DNA of 64,000 nt from Pararhizobium sp. YC-54. GTDB lineage: Bacteria; Pseudomonadota; Alphaproteobacteria; Rhizobiales; Rhizobiaceae. The notes under the pieces were generated by a model, which ran no database searches, had not been told where the DNA came from, and saw only the letters and a list, made by a program, of their open reading frames with translations. A program made the position numbers and the translations under genes. Positions 26,225 to 34,723 of this stretch are shown one piece after another (position 1 is the first letter of the stretch; every line of letters begins with the position of its first letter). The stretch is taken from positions 1-64,000 of the forward strand of contig NZ_JAOYTH010000007.1 of assembly GCF_025847205.1 (NCBI RefSeq), in the 5' to 3' direction.

Positions 26225-26549
26225 ACGCCGCGAACTGTGAACGTCCGCGGATTAATTAGGACACTGCTGACCGTTCGTTCCAAGCGTCCATGCCTGTGTT
26301 TCCAACATTCTGTGCATAGATGGCTGCAGCGATAAGGCAAGCTCGTGGATTGCCCCCCACACTCGGGCTGGATCCAGAAGCTATGCCAGCACCGTGTGGG
26401 CCTAACCTACTGGTCCGCTCTCGCCTCCGTAGGGAGCGTCATTTGCTCCCGAGCGACAATATCATTTGGGTTGGAAGTGCTTTTCCTGGTCACGAAGCGA
26501 TATCGACTGCACCCGATAACCGAATGAGAACGGAAGATGGTGTCGCGTA
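26225..26549. other. Intergenic stretch, no gene seen
   Basis: Between the chemoreceptor and the small gene ending at 26550, short frames exist on both strands but none has a ribosome site, a recognisable motif or a protein-like composition. One plus-strand frame from 26320 runs into the antisense of the small gene and is considered a shadow. It may be decayed sequence of unknown origin. Confidence 0.4.
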
Positions 26550-26792
26550 TCACTGGGGCGAAGTCGGTCGTTCCAAGTCTATGACAGCAGCAGACATCAA
26601 AAGATGATCAGCCAACTCTCGGCATTGTTCGCGCGTCAATGAGAATTGGACTTCAATCGGTCGCTGTTCCTCGTCGTTGTTTTCCAGAAGCAGCTTAATG
26701 ACACAATAAATTCCCTCGTCAATGTATCGCTCGAACCGAAGGAGTGAGGGCCTCAGCGGCCGCCCCCCTGCTCTCTGAGGTGGCATTTTCAT
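26550..26792 (-). CDS. Small hypothetical protein
   Basis: 80-residue soluble protein starting MKMPPQRAGGRPL with GGAGG five bases before the ATG at 26792. The second half (RPIEVQFSLTREQCRELADHLLMSAAVID) looks like a beta strand followed by an amphipathic helix and is well ordered in composition; this pattern is common in short rhizobial hypothetical proteins. No function is known. It stands alone on the minus strand between the chemoreceptor and the SDR gene. Confidence 0.6.
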   Translation of the reverse strand: MKMPPQRAGGRPLRPSLLRFERYIDEGIYCVIKLLLENNDEEQRPIEVQFSLTREQCRELADHLLMSAAVIDLERPTSPQ

Positions 26793-26938
26793 TGATCCTC
26801 CGTTAATGGACCGCAAAATTAGATGTAGATGGAATGCCCGCTGAGATTGAGTCTCGAGGCGGTTGCTAGTCAGGTTAGAGCTTCGAAGCGGGAGTAATCA
26901 ACGTGAGATTTCCCATGAGAAACGTCGCGTTCTCTTAG

Positions 26939-26966
26939 AAAAAGCCTGCCCCATGTGGGGCAGGCA
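26939..26966 (-). terminator. Rho-independent terminator of the SDR gene
   Basis: Perfect 9-bp stem GCCTGCCCC / GGGGCAGGC with an ATGT loop. On the minus strand it is followed by TTTTT, so it terminates leftward transcription from the SDR gene that ends at 27022. Confidence 0.85.
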
Positions 26967-27021
26967 AACACCACTCCCAGGGGATCAAGAGTGGCGAAAG
27001 GGATAAGGTGTGCTGAGACGT

Positions 27022-27822
27022 TCAGGAATGACTGTCAAAATAGGTCATTCCTGAATTGGCGATCAAAGATCCGCCATCGACCACATATTGAGCGCCGTTG
27101 ACAAAACTCGCTGCTGGCGAAAGAAGAAAAGCGATTACTTCCGCTGCCTCCATCGCCGTGCCGGCTCTTCGCTGCGGCACGTGCTCGCTAACTTTTTGAT
27201 AAGCGGCGTCAAGATCACTGCCAATCGCCAGCGAACGCATCTCCTCATCGCCCATCTCGGTCCGGATCCAGCCAGGTGCAACGGCGTTCGCGCGAACGCC
27301 AAACCTCGCATTCTCATAGGCAACACATTTCATGAGCTGGTCTATACCCGCCTTCGCGGCGGCGTAGGCGCCGAGACCGGGACCAGTCTGGATCGCACCC
27401 ACTGAACTCACGGCAACGATTGCGCCTTTCGAACGGATGAGGTGGGGCAGCGCCGCCTGCGTCATGACGAAAGGCGCCGTCAAGTTGACTTCAAGTTGGC
27501 GGTTCCAGTCCTTCAAAGCCATAGTGGCAACAGGGGCCGGTAAAACGGAACCAGCGTTCAAAACTAGACCGTCCAGACGACCGAAACGGTCGATGACATC
27601 GGCAATAAGATCCTTCGCCGCTTGGTAGTCGGAGATGTCAAGAACGATAGGATGCGCTCCCGTCCTCTGAGCCACCGTTTCCACCGCGCGTCGCCGGAGA
27701 TCACAAACCACGACGGTGCTGGTCTTTGACAGGCGTTCAGCGACTGCGGCACCGATGCCGCTTCCACCTCCGGTGACGAGCACAACATTCCGTGCCTCCA
27801 CTGGCGTCTTTTCCTCTGGCAT
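27022..27822 (-). CDS. SDR-family NAD(P)-dependent oxidoreductase
   Basis: 266 residues, classical short-chain dehydrogenase: cofactor motif VTGGGSGIGAAVAERL, structural LNAG in VLNAGSVLPA, catalytic Ser in VSSVGAIQ, and Tyr/Lys in GAYAAAKAG. The acidic residue in VVVCDLRRR at the end of the second strand suggests NAD rather than NADP. The C-terminal FVNGAQYVVDGG is standard. The start at 27822 (MPEEKT) follows a G-rich stretch; the frame is open to 27969 over the porin gene end. It is 75 bp after the porin gene and has a terminator behind it. The substrate is presumably an intermediate of the catabolic island to its right. Confidence 0.87.
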   Translation of the reverse strand: MPEEKTPVEARNVVLVTGGGSGIGAAVAERLSKTSTVVVCDLRRRAVETVAQRTGAHPIVLDISDYQAAKDLIADVIDRFGRLDGLVLNAGSVLPAPVATMALKDWNRQLEVNLTAPFVMTQAALPHLIRSKGAIVAVSSVGAIQTGPGLGAYAAAKAGIDQLMKCVAYENARFGVRANAVAPGWIRTEMGDEEMRSLAIGSDLDAAYQKVSEHVPQRRAGTAMEAAEVIAFLLSPAASFVNGAQYVVDGGSLIANSGMTYFDSHS

Positions 27823-27896
27823 CTTCAACCCCCCGCGTAACACGAACATTCGAGTGAGAAGCCGGCACGGCAAAATCCTGTGCCGGCGTCCTTGAC

Positions 27897-28775
27897 TTAG
27901 AAATCGAATGACAACGACAAAGCAAAACGGTCGCCGCACGATTTGGTCATCGAGGTTGCAGCAAAGCAAGACTTGCCTGCTCCGTTTTTGAGCTGGCTAC
28001 CGAAATACCGGAAGTCCAGTGTCGCGTTCTTGTACGTCGCTCCGACGCCTATGTTCCACACCGCGAAATCAGGAAGATCGGCATCGGGGATGAAGGCACT
28101 CTTCAGATCGGTTTTTCCGATCCACTGATAACCGAGTTCACCGGAGGTGAACAAGGTCACCTCGTCTAGCGCGGGGATCTGGGGAAGATTGATCCTCATA
28201 CCGCCCGACAGAAAGGTCTCAGGCGCGCCGGTACCGACAAAGTCCGGCGAGTAACCGAGGTAGCCGTTCAACGACACGGCTTCGTTCACGACGAACGACG
28301 GTCTGACCGCAAACTCCCACATATTCATATTCGAGACCGGCAGTCCGCCGCCAAGTTCGCCCACTCCAATCTGACCGGGATAGGTGAAGCGCAACGCACC
28401 GACGTCCAGCGTGAAACTGCCCCATGTGTGGCGCAAACCGAAAGAGTAGTCCAGTTCGACGGCCGGATCCGCCAAGCCCCACGGATCCGACGGGAAACTG
28501 ACGCTCGACATAAAGATCCCGGCGTAGAACCAGTCAAGGAAGCGACCTTCGACATATCCTTGGACTGCCGGCTTCCCATCGCTCTGGGACTGACTGCGGA
28601 AAACGTAGTCGCTCGTGAATTTGACGCCATAACCCAAGCTGATCGCGGGAGTAGCCACCTCCGAGATCTGGGCGGCCTCATCCGCCGTCTGGTCCGCCGC
28701 GAAGGAAACCTCCGCCTGAGGCCAACAGAAAACAATCGACAATAGCCCCGCATATCGCAGTTTTACTTTTTTCAT
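27897..28775 (-). CDS. TorF-family putative outer-membrane porin
   Basis: 292 residues with a signal peptide (MKKVKLRYAGLLSIVFCWPQAEVSFAA). The mature protein is rich in alternating beta strands, opens with SLGYGVKFTSDYVFRSQSQSDGKPAVQGYVEG-type sequence (split: FTSDYVFRSQSQS then PAVQGYVE) as in the TorF/Gcw_chp family, and ends in phenylalanine (LSLSFDF), the usual outer-membrane insertion signal. Such proteins accompany catabolic transport loci and probably let the substrate through the outer membrane. Two cysteines near the C-terminus (KSCFAATSMTKSC) may form a loop disulfide. It lies between an NCS1 permease and an SDR gene, all leftward. Confidence 0.82.
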   Translation of the reverse strand: MKKVKLRYAGLLSIVFCWPQAEVSFAADQTADEAAQISEVATPAISLGYGVKFTSDYVFRSQSQSDGKPAVQGYVEGRFLDWFYAGIFMSSVSFPSDPWGLADPAVELDYSFGLRHTWGSFTLDVGALRFTYPGQIGVGELGGGLPVSNMNMWEFAVRPSFVVNEAVSLNGYLGYSPDFVGTGAPETFLSGGMRINLPQIPALDEVTLFTSGELGYQWIGKTDLKSAFIPDADLPDFAVWNIGVGATYKNATLDFRYFGSQLKNGAGKSCFAATSMTKSCGDRFALSLSFDF

Positions 28776-29001
28776 TTGCCCCTCTCGGCTGTGATCCCTT
28801 GAGCGTTTGATACCAAGGCGACCGGATCATTTCGCGCTCGGCAATTTCAGATGAAGTCGCGACCGCTGGCGCTGTCCGAAAATCCGGCACGCTGAAGAGC
28901 AGCCGCGGAAGCGACATCGATGAACTCGAAACATGGAATGCTGATAGGTTTAGAACCTCGCGCTGCTCGCTTCGAACAATCGAGGCAAGCAGCGGCGGCT
29001 A

Positions 29002-30363
29002 CTATTTAACCGTTGACAGTAGCGGACCTGACCGGTGACCGCGCATAACGACAAAGTAGACGATGGAAGGAACAATCAGTCCAACCACCCATGCGATGTC
29101 GGCCCCGATAAGATGGTGCATGGGTCCATAGTAGAACGAGAACCCCATGAACGGAATTTGAGCGATGATCGCTGCCACGTAGGCTATTATACCCGGCATG
29201 TTGTAGCGGCCATAAATGCCGTTCACGTCATACATGTCCTTGACGCTGTAATTGCCTTTGCGCACCAGATAGAAGTCAGTGAGGTTGATAGCGCTCCATG
29301 GCACCAGAAAGTAAAGCTGACCGATAAGAATGTTCGAAAAGAACAGGAAGAAGCTTTCGCGCGTAAGTACGGCGATTGTGGTCGAAATCGCTGTCGCGCC
29401 GAAAATCAGCAAAAACTTCGTCGAATTGGTCAGCGACACCCGCCCGCGGAAGCCTGTGAGGATCGAGGTAACCGACATATAGGTGCTATACACGTTGAGC
29501 ACATTGATCTGCAGAACGCTTAAGACCAGTATCACGTAAGCGACGGGTGCGAGGCTCCCGAAAAGCGATGCTGCCGCGGTTCCGGCGTCGTTGACGGCGC
29601 CTGGAATAATGGTGGCGAGCACCGCACCGAAAATCATGACCAAAGACCCGCCTAGGAAATTTCCCCCAAAGGTGAATATGTAGGTCGATGAGGTCGGGGT
29701 ATTTGATGGAAGATAGCGAGAATAATCGGCAACATAGACACCGAAACCGAGGCTGACCGATACTGCCTGGGTCACCATGAAAAGAAACGCGGGGAGGTTG
29801 AACCCTGCTGAGCTGAATGCTTCTGCCGGGATCGGCTGTTGAAGCATGAAGATCGTGCCGCCAACAAAGAGCAATCCCGAGGCGATTGTCATGACGAAGG
29901 CAAGCCTGTGGATCAGTTCGTAACCCAGGTAGCAGATTACGACGGTTGCCGCGCCGAGCAAAAGGATGGCCGCCGTGGGCGAAATGCCGGCCCCCACAGC
30001 AAACGGCCCACTCCCAATGATCTCGAATGCCGCCGTCGTGACGGTGTAGCTCACGCAGACGACTGCCAGGGGAACCATCGCTCCAAGGACCCCGAACTGC
30101 GCCCGACTTTGGATCATCTGCGGTATGCCGAGGTGCGGACCCTGCGCCGAGTGGGCCGAGGTGAACAGCTGGCCGATGAAGTTGCCTAGGACGACGGCGA
30201 CACAGGTCCAGAACAGGTTCAATCCGAACACCAGTCCCAAGGTGCCCACGACCGCTGATGGGAGTGTCAGGTTGTTGCTGAACCAGAGCGTGAATAGCCT
30301 CCACACGCTCCCGTAGCGTTCCGTCTCGGGAATAAAATCAATACTTCTGTGTTCGACTTCCAT
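29002..30363 (-). CDS. NCS1-family permease (cytosine/purine/hydantoin type)
   Basis: 453 residues with about 12 membrane helices. Typical NCS1 features are the N-terminal YGSVWRLFTLWFSNNLTLPS before helix 1 and the later WSAINLTDFYLVRKGNY. The family imports nucleobases, hydantoins, allantoin, or related N-heterocycles with Na+ or H+. ERYGSVW in front is in the usual place. The start at 30363 has GGGGAGAGAA just upstream. It is divergent from a GAF-LuxR regulator at 30703. Together with the porin it suggests that the island handles a nitrogen heterocycle, but the substrate is not readable. Confidence 0.88.
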   Translation of the reverse strand: MEVEHRSIDFIPETERYGSVWRLFTLWFSNNLTLPSAVVGTLGLVFGLNLFWTCVAVVLGNFIGQLFTSAHSAQGPHLGIPQMIQSRAQFGVLGAMVPLAVVCVSYTVTTAAFEIIGSGPFAVGAGISPTAAILLLGAATVVICYLGYELIHRLAFVMTIASGLLFVGGTIFMLQQPIPAEAFSSAGFNLPAFLFMVTQAVSVSLGFGVYVADYSRYLPSNTPTSSTYIFTFGGNFLGGSLVMIFGAVLATIIPGAVNDAGTAAASLFGSLAPVAYVILVLSVLQINVLNVYSTYMSVTSILTGFRGRVSLTNSTKFLLIFGATAISTTIAVLTRESFFLFFSNILIGQLYFLVPWSAINLTDFYLVRKGNYSVKDMYDVNGIYGRYNMPGIIAYVAAIIAQIPFMGFSFYYGPMHHLIGADIAWVVGLIVPSIVYFVVMRGHRSGPLLSTVK

Positions 30364-30563
30364 TTCTCTCCCCTTCACACACGACGCCGCCATGCGATCG
30401 CCGATGCTGTCGCAGTTCTTGCCACACCGTCCCAAGCAACAGCCCGTTCGCTGCCGTCATGAAAGTGGTCGCTCTGTGATTGCTCCTCCCGCCTGAAAAG
30501 AAGGTCCTCAGCCTCCAAATCACCGGTCTTCAAAGGCTTCCCGAGAATCGCCATCCGTTCAAT

Positions 30564-30580
30564 CCCCCCGGACGGGGGGG
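30564..30580. promoter_or_regulatory. GC inverted repeat in the divergent NCS1-LuxR region
   Basis: CCCCCC-GGAC-GGGGGG(G) in the 339-bp space between the permease and the LuxR-type regulator. A TATAAT hexamer at 30632-30637 lies 66 bp before the regulator's start, without a clear partner -35 box. The repeat could be the regulator's operator or a hairpin in the permease leader. Confidence 0.3.
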
Positions 30581-30702
30581 TGCATAGGTACTCCCGCCAT
30601 TCTAGATGGACTATTCGTTTTGAAGAACTGCTATAATAATCAACGTGCCACGACGATAGTGATATCGGCTTGGCGCGGAACCCCAGCAGCGGTGGAAGAT
30701 GA

Positions 30703-31488
30703 ATGGTCGAGCACGCCCCTCAGGTTGTAAATGCCCTACGCCTCTATTTAAGGCTTGCCGGGAGTAAATCGCTCGCAGCTCTAGGCGACAATCTGATCGC
30801 CGCGCTTAATCCGATGCTCGGTCCGGGGGCTGTAGCAATTTATCTTTTGGCGGGCAACCAACCTGAACTCGTCTGCGCCAACGAGGCACCCGAAGGGTTC
30901 CTTGAGGAATACGATCACGCAAGCAGCTCCGATTCAATGCTGGACCATGTTCTGGGCACAGGCGTTCCTATCGACAATATTGCTATGCAACATGAGCCGG
31001 ATTGGTTGGCCGGAGGCAACGACGCGTTCCTGACCAAGTGGGGCTTCGGCCACTGTATGGCCGGCCCGGTCCTCATGGATCGTCGGGCCGTGGCGGTCGT
31101 TTATGTCGCTCGCGCCAAGGATGCAGGCGCCTACTCGCGGCCTGAACTTGAATTGCTGGAGGCAGCCTGCTTCTCTGCCAGTCTTTCCTTGGAAACAATG
31201 AGTGCCGCACAACTGCTCAACGACGACGAACAAGCCAAGATCGTCGATGCTCGGACAAAGAAGGAACCCGCAAAAGTTCCCCGCGCTGTTGCGCTCCTCC
31301 CCCCGCGCGCCGCGCAAGTTGCCGAGCTGCTCTGCAAAGGCCTCACCAACAAGGCCATTGCCAGACAGCTGAACATTTCAGCCTACACGGTCAAGGACCA
31401 CGTCAGCGCCCTGTGTCAACGTTTCGACGTGAGCAACAGGACCGAACTGGTGCACCGATTCATGGTGAGCGACGGATACGGAAGCTAG
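30703..31488 (+). CDS. GAF-domain LuxR-family transcriptional regulator
   Basis: 261 residues. Residues about 20-165 look like a GAF-type sensor (GAVAIYLLAGNQPELVCANEAP, then MAGPVLMDRRAVAVVYVAR). The C-terminal 65 residues are a LuxR HTH (LLPPRAAQVAELLCKGLTNK, recognition helix AYTVKDHVSALCQRF). There is no receiver or autoinducer domain. It is divergent from the permease and upstream of the flavin-reductase operon, so it is the best candidate controller of the island. Its ligand may be the imported compound. GGTGGAAGATGA precedes the ATG. Confidence 0.82.
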   Translation: MVEHAPQVVNALRLYLRLAGSKSLAALGDNLIAALNPMLGPGAVAIYLLAGNQPELVCANEAPEGFLEEYDHASSSDSMLDHVLGTGVPIDNIAMQHEPDWLAGGNDAFLTKWGFGHCMAGPVLMDRRAVAVVYVARAKDAGAYSRPELELLEAACFSASLSLETMSAAQLLNDDEQAKIVDARTKKEPAKVPRAVALLPPRAAQVAELLCKGLTNKAIARQLNISAYTVKDHVSALCQRFDVSNRTELVHRFMVSDGYGS

Positions 31489-31579
31489 TCTGCCGCGCCT
31501 GAGCCCCCCATTCGGCGGGATTGAGTCGACGCCCCACAGGCCAATAATGCCTCCATCACGAGCGAGAGGAGGCGAGCCT

Positions 31580-32125
31580 GTGAAACAACCGAGAATCGTC
31601 GGAATTTCCGGCAATGCAAAGCGCCCATCAAAAACCCGTGCGTTGGTCTGTACCGTTGCGGAGCGCGTTTCGCAGAAATGCGGGTTTGCTGTCGACATCT
31701 TCGACCTGGCCGATCTCGGCCCATCCGTTGAGACCACCAGGGACGAAGCTTCGGCGGAAACGAAGAGGGTGCTTGAGGCCATTGAAAGCGCCGATGCGCT
31801 GATCGTTGGAACACCCGTCTACAAGGGCGCTTACGCGGGGCTTTTAAAGCACCTGTTCGACCTTATCGAGCCGCTTGCCCTAAAGGACCGACCTATCCTT
31901 CTGACCGCGGTTGGTGGAGGACAGCGACACTCCCTGATTATCGAACATCATCTGAGACCCCTTTTCGGCTTCTTCGAAGCGCTGACGATCCCAACCGGTA
32001 TCTACGCCTCCGAAGGCGACTTCACGAACGGGACGGTCAGCGAGCCGGGCGTTAACGCCCGCATTGATCACGCTGTGAGGCAACTCGGCGCCATCCTCGG
32101 CAACGAAGCCTTTCGCGGCAGCTGA
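31580..32125 (+). CDS. NADPH-dependent FMN reductase (SsuE/MsuE-like)
   Basis: 181 residues from a GTG start with GAGGAGG eight bases upstream. Flavodoxin-like fold: VGISGNAKRPSKTRALV binds the FMN phosphate, GTPVYKGAYAGLLKHLFDL is the family signature and LLTAVGGGQRHSL the third loop. It supplies free FMNH2 to a partner monooxygenase; the partner is certainly the LLM protein encoded 36 bp downstream. In sulfonate systems this pair is SsuE/SsuD, but no sulfonate transporter is nearby. Confidence 0.87.
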   Translation: MKQPRIVGISGNAKRPSKTRALVCTVAERVSQKCGFAVDIFDLADLGPSVETTRDEASAETKRVLEAIESADALIVGTPVYKGAYAGLLKHLFDLIEPLALKDRPILLTAVGGGQRHSLIIEHHLRPLFGFFEALTIPTGIYASEGDFTNGTVSEPGVNARIDHAVRQLGAILGNEAFRGS

Positions 32126-32161
32126 TCGCAGCACCCCACTCAAACATATTGGATTTTCGCG

Positions 32162-33343
32162 ATGCCTATCTTGCCAGATACCGAATTTCTCGTCGCTCAC
32201 TACATGCCCTACACCGAACTGCCAGCTGAGGAAGCGGACAGAGAGTCACTTTGGGTGGACATTCCAAACAGCCTTTACGATCCGAAAAAGGGCCATGATC
32301 TCTACGGTCGCTATTTTCACGAGGCAGTGTTGGCCGAAAAGCTTGGCTTTGACGGGATCTGTATCAACGAACATCACGCAACCGCATCGAGCATGATGCC
32401 TGTCCCATCTTTGATCGCGGCCACGATCTTTGCACAAACGAGCAAGCTTAAGGTCTGTGTGATGGGGACACCTCCCAACATGGACAGCCCGAACCGGCTG
32501 GCCGAGACCTATGCCATGCTCGACGTGATGTCGGGCGGCCGTTTGGAAATCGCCATCCCGCTGGGAACGCCGATGGAATATTGGGTCAACCCGGTTGCGC
32601 CGGCCACGGCTCGCAAGCGGCACCGTGAAGCCATCGACATCATTCTCAAGGCCTGGACTTCGCGTGAAGCGACCTCGCACGACGGGGAGTTTTATCATTA
32701 TAAGTATCTGAACGTCTGGCCACGACCCTATCAGGACCCGCATCCTCCGATCTTCATCGTGGGGTCCGGAAGCCTTGAGACCGTCGATCTCGCCGTTGAG
32801 TATGGCTTCGGTTATGCCTCGACCTTTTCGCCGATCGCCAAGCAGCTGCAGGCTTTGGATTACTTCCGCAAGAAGACGACTGAGGCTGGGCGCGCCGTTC
32901 AGCCGAACATGTTCCCGCTTACCGTCATGACCTATGTTGCGGAGACCGACGAGCAGGCGCTCGCCGAATTCGAAGAGCACGCAAAATACTACTTTGACTT
33001 CCTGCTGCGGCCGGGCGAATTCGCAAACCTGCCGGGATACATCGCGCTGGACGAGCTGCGCAAGCGCGGCGGCCATGTCCTGCCGAAGTCCCACGGCAAA
33101 TTCGATTGGGATGACCTCCAGGATTTCTATCGTGTTGCCGTGGGATCGGCGGAGACGGTCACAAACAAGATCGAGAAATGGTCGGAGGAAGTTGGCTCAA
33201 GCCGTATCATCTTCGAGGTCCACACCGGCGACATGCCTCATTGGAAGCTTGCGAAGAACATGACCCTTCTGGCTGAGAAGGTCGTGCCCGAGTTGAAGCG
33301 ACGTCGGGACGCCGCCCAAACGCCAGCACAAGCGGCCGAGTGA
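32162..33343 (+). CDS. LLM-class flavin-dependent monooxygenase
   Basis: 393-residue bacterial-luciferase-like enzyme, using FMNH2 and O2. The (beta/alpha)8 barrel includes LGFDGICINEHHATASSMMPVPS near residue 65 (split: ICINEHHATA is the diagnostic motif) and HPPIFIVGSGSLETV near 200. It forms a two-component system with the FMN reductase just upstream. Such enzymes oxidise carbon-sulfur, carbon-nitrogen or heterocyclic ring bonds (sulfonates, nitriloacetate, uracil, pyridines). The hydrolase, cupin and MBL genes that follow suggest ring opening and hydrolysis of the product. Its 3' end overlaps the next frame's upstream GTG. Confidence 0.88.
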   Translation: MPILPDTEFLVAHYMPYTELPAEEADRESLWVDIPNSLYDPKKGHDLYGRYFHEAVLAEKLGFDGICINEHHATASSMMPVPSLIAATIFAQTSKLKVCVMGTPPNMDSPNRLAETYAMLDVMSGGRLEIAIPLGTPMEYWVNPVAPATARKRHREAIDIILKAWTSREATSHDGEFYHYKYLNVWPRPYQDPHPPIFIVGSGSLETVDLAVEYGFGYASTFSPIAKQLQALDYFRKKTTEAGRAVQPNMFPLTVMTYVAETDEQALAEFEEHAKYYFDFLLRPGEFANLPGYIALDELRKRGGHVLPKSHGKFDWDDLQDFYRVAVGSAETVTNKIEKWSEEVGSSRIIFEVHTGDMPHWKLAKNMTLLAEKVVPELKRRRDAAQTPAQAAE

Positions 33344-33378
33344 TCGGTGCTGTTCAGCCAAAAGAAGGGATGCAAATC

Positions 33379-34182
33379 ATGAATATCGCACAGAACATCA
33401 AGACACCCTCGATGGAGGGCTTCGAACGCAGCGAGTACAGTGTTGCGGGCACAAAGACGGTTGTCTACAGCATTGGCTCCGGGGACCCGGTAGTCTTTCT
33501 CCATGGCGGTGCCACCTTTCCCGGTTTTGAGTTCGCACGAAGCTGGGCACGCGAGCGCAAGGTAATCATCCCGCATCATCCGGGCTTCGGCGAGTCTGGC
33601 GATGATGACAAGATAAATTCGGTCCACGACTACGTGCTGCATTATCTGGAACTGTTTGATCTCCTGGAACTTGATCGCTTCGATCTCGCTGGGCACTCCT
33701 TCGGCGCGTGGATCGCGTTGGAATTCGCAGTCGAACACGCCCATCGGCTCAAGAAACTCATTCTTGCCGGCCCAACCGGTCTCGTCGTGAAAGAGCATCC
33801 GGCACCGGACTTCTTCAAAATTCGCGCGGCTGACCTTCCGGGGTACCTTACTGCCGATCCAGCGGTTGCCCGTTCCCTTTACCCTGCAGAGCCTGATGTC
33901 GACTTCCTGGTGCTCGCCTACCGCGAAACGACGTCGCTGAGCCGGGTATGCTGGGACAAACCGCAGGGCAACAGGAAGATTGGTCGTTGGTTGCACCGCG
34001 TTTCCGTCCCCACGCTACTCGTCTGGGGTGAGCACGATCGTTTTTGTCCGATTGCCGCAGCTGCCGCCTGGGAAGGCCTCCTTCCGAATGCACGACTTGA
34101 GGTCATTCCCGGCGCCGGCCACCTCGTCTTCGAGGAGGCTCCGGCAGCCGTAGATACCGCTCAACGTTTCCTGGCCGAGTAA
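33379..34182 (+). CDS. Alpha/beta hydrolase
   Basis: 267 residues, classical fold: oxyanion segment VVFLHGGATFPGF, nucleophile elbow LAGHSFGAWIAL (Ser), acid in VWGEHDRFCP and His in PGAGHLVFEEAP. A full catalytic triad is therefore visible. Relatives cleave C-C bonds of ring-fission products or esters, lactones and amides. The ATG at 33379 has AAGGG nine bases upstream. Third gene of the flavin-monooxygenase operon; probably acts on the product of the LLM enzyme. Confidence 0.85.
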   Translation: MNIAQNIKTPSMEGFERSEYSVAGTKTVVYSIGSGDPVVFLHGGATFPGFEFARSWARERKVIIPHHPGFGESGDDDKINSVHDYVLHYLELFDLLELDRFDLAGHSFGAWIALEFAVEHAHRLKKLILAGPTGLVVKEHPAPDFFKIRAADLPGYLTADPAVARSLYPAEPDVDFLVLAYRETTSLSRVCWDKPQGNRKIGRWLHRVSVPTLLVWGEHDRFCPIAAAAAWEGLLPNARLEVIPGAGHLVFEEAPAAVDTAQRFLAE

Positions 34183-34216
34183 AACAGCGAAATCACAGAC
34201 AAGATGGGAGAGAAGC

Positions 34217-34657
34217 ATGACTGATACGAGAGTGGGCGTTACGCACACCAAGGAAGCCTTTAATGGGCGTGTTTGGAATATCCTGGGTCAGACCTATACG
34301 TTGAAATACATATCTGAAGACATGATGGCGTGGTACGCAGTCCTGCCGCCTGGTACCTTTGTGCCGCCACACGTTCACCTGACGCAAGACGAGACGGTCG
34401 CGGTCCTTACGGGCCGCCTCGACATCGTTCATGCCGACGGCACGACGCCCGCGTCGGCCGGCGATTACGTCTACCTGCCGCGCAACCTTGAACATGGGAT
34501 CTACAACAATTCCGGCGAAGAGGCGCATGCTCTCTTCCAGGTCTCGCCGGCGCGGAAAATCTTCGATCTGTTCGAGAACATTCACAATGTGAAGGAGCCT
34601 GCGGTCGTCGTCCAGAAGGCAGGCGAGCGTGAGATCGAATTCTCCCCGCCTCGGTAA
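34217..34657 (+). CDS. Cupin-domain protein
   Basis: 146 residues forming one cupin barrel. Motif 1 is PPHVHLTQDETVAVLTGRL (His, His, Glu metal ligands: HVH and E), and motif 2 GDYVYLPRNLEHGIYNN contains the fourth His. A divalent metal is therefore likely. Single cupins of this kind act as small dioxygenases, isomerases or non-enzymatic binding proteins. It lies 34 bp after the hydrolase gene and a terminator follows. Its exact step in the pathway is unknown. Confidence 0.82.
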   Translation: MTDTRVGVTHTKEAFNGRVWNILGQTYTLKYISEDMMAWYAVLPPGTFVPPHVHLTQDETVAVLTGRLDIVHADGTTPASAGDYVYLPRNLEHGIYNNSGEEAHALFQVSPARKIFDLFENIHNVKEPAVVVQKAGEREIEFSPPR

Positions 34658-34667
34658 TCCAAGCGCG

Positions 34668-34695
34668 AAGGGGCGTACGAGGGCGCCCCTTTTTT
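34668..34695 (+). terminator. Rho-independent terminator after the cupin gene
   Basis: 8-bp stem AAGGGGCG / CGCCCCTT, 8-nt loop, followed by a T-run. It ends 28 bp before the start codon of the MBL-fold gene, so that gene is either expressed by read-through or has its own promoter overlapping this element. Confidence 0.8.
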
Positions 34696-34723
34696 CGTGA
34701 CCAACATCAAAACGGGGAATTCC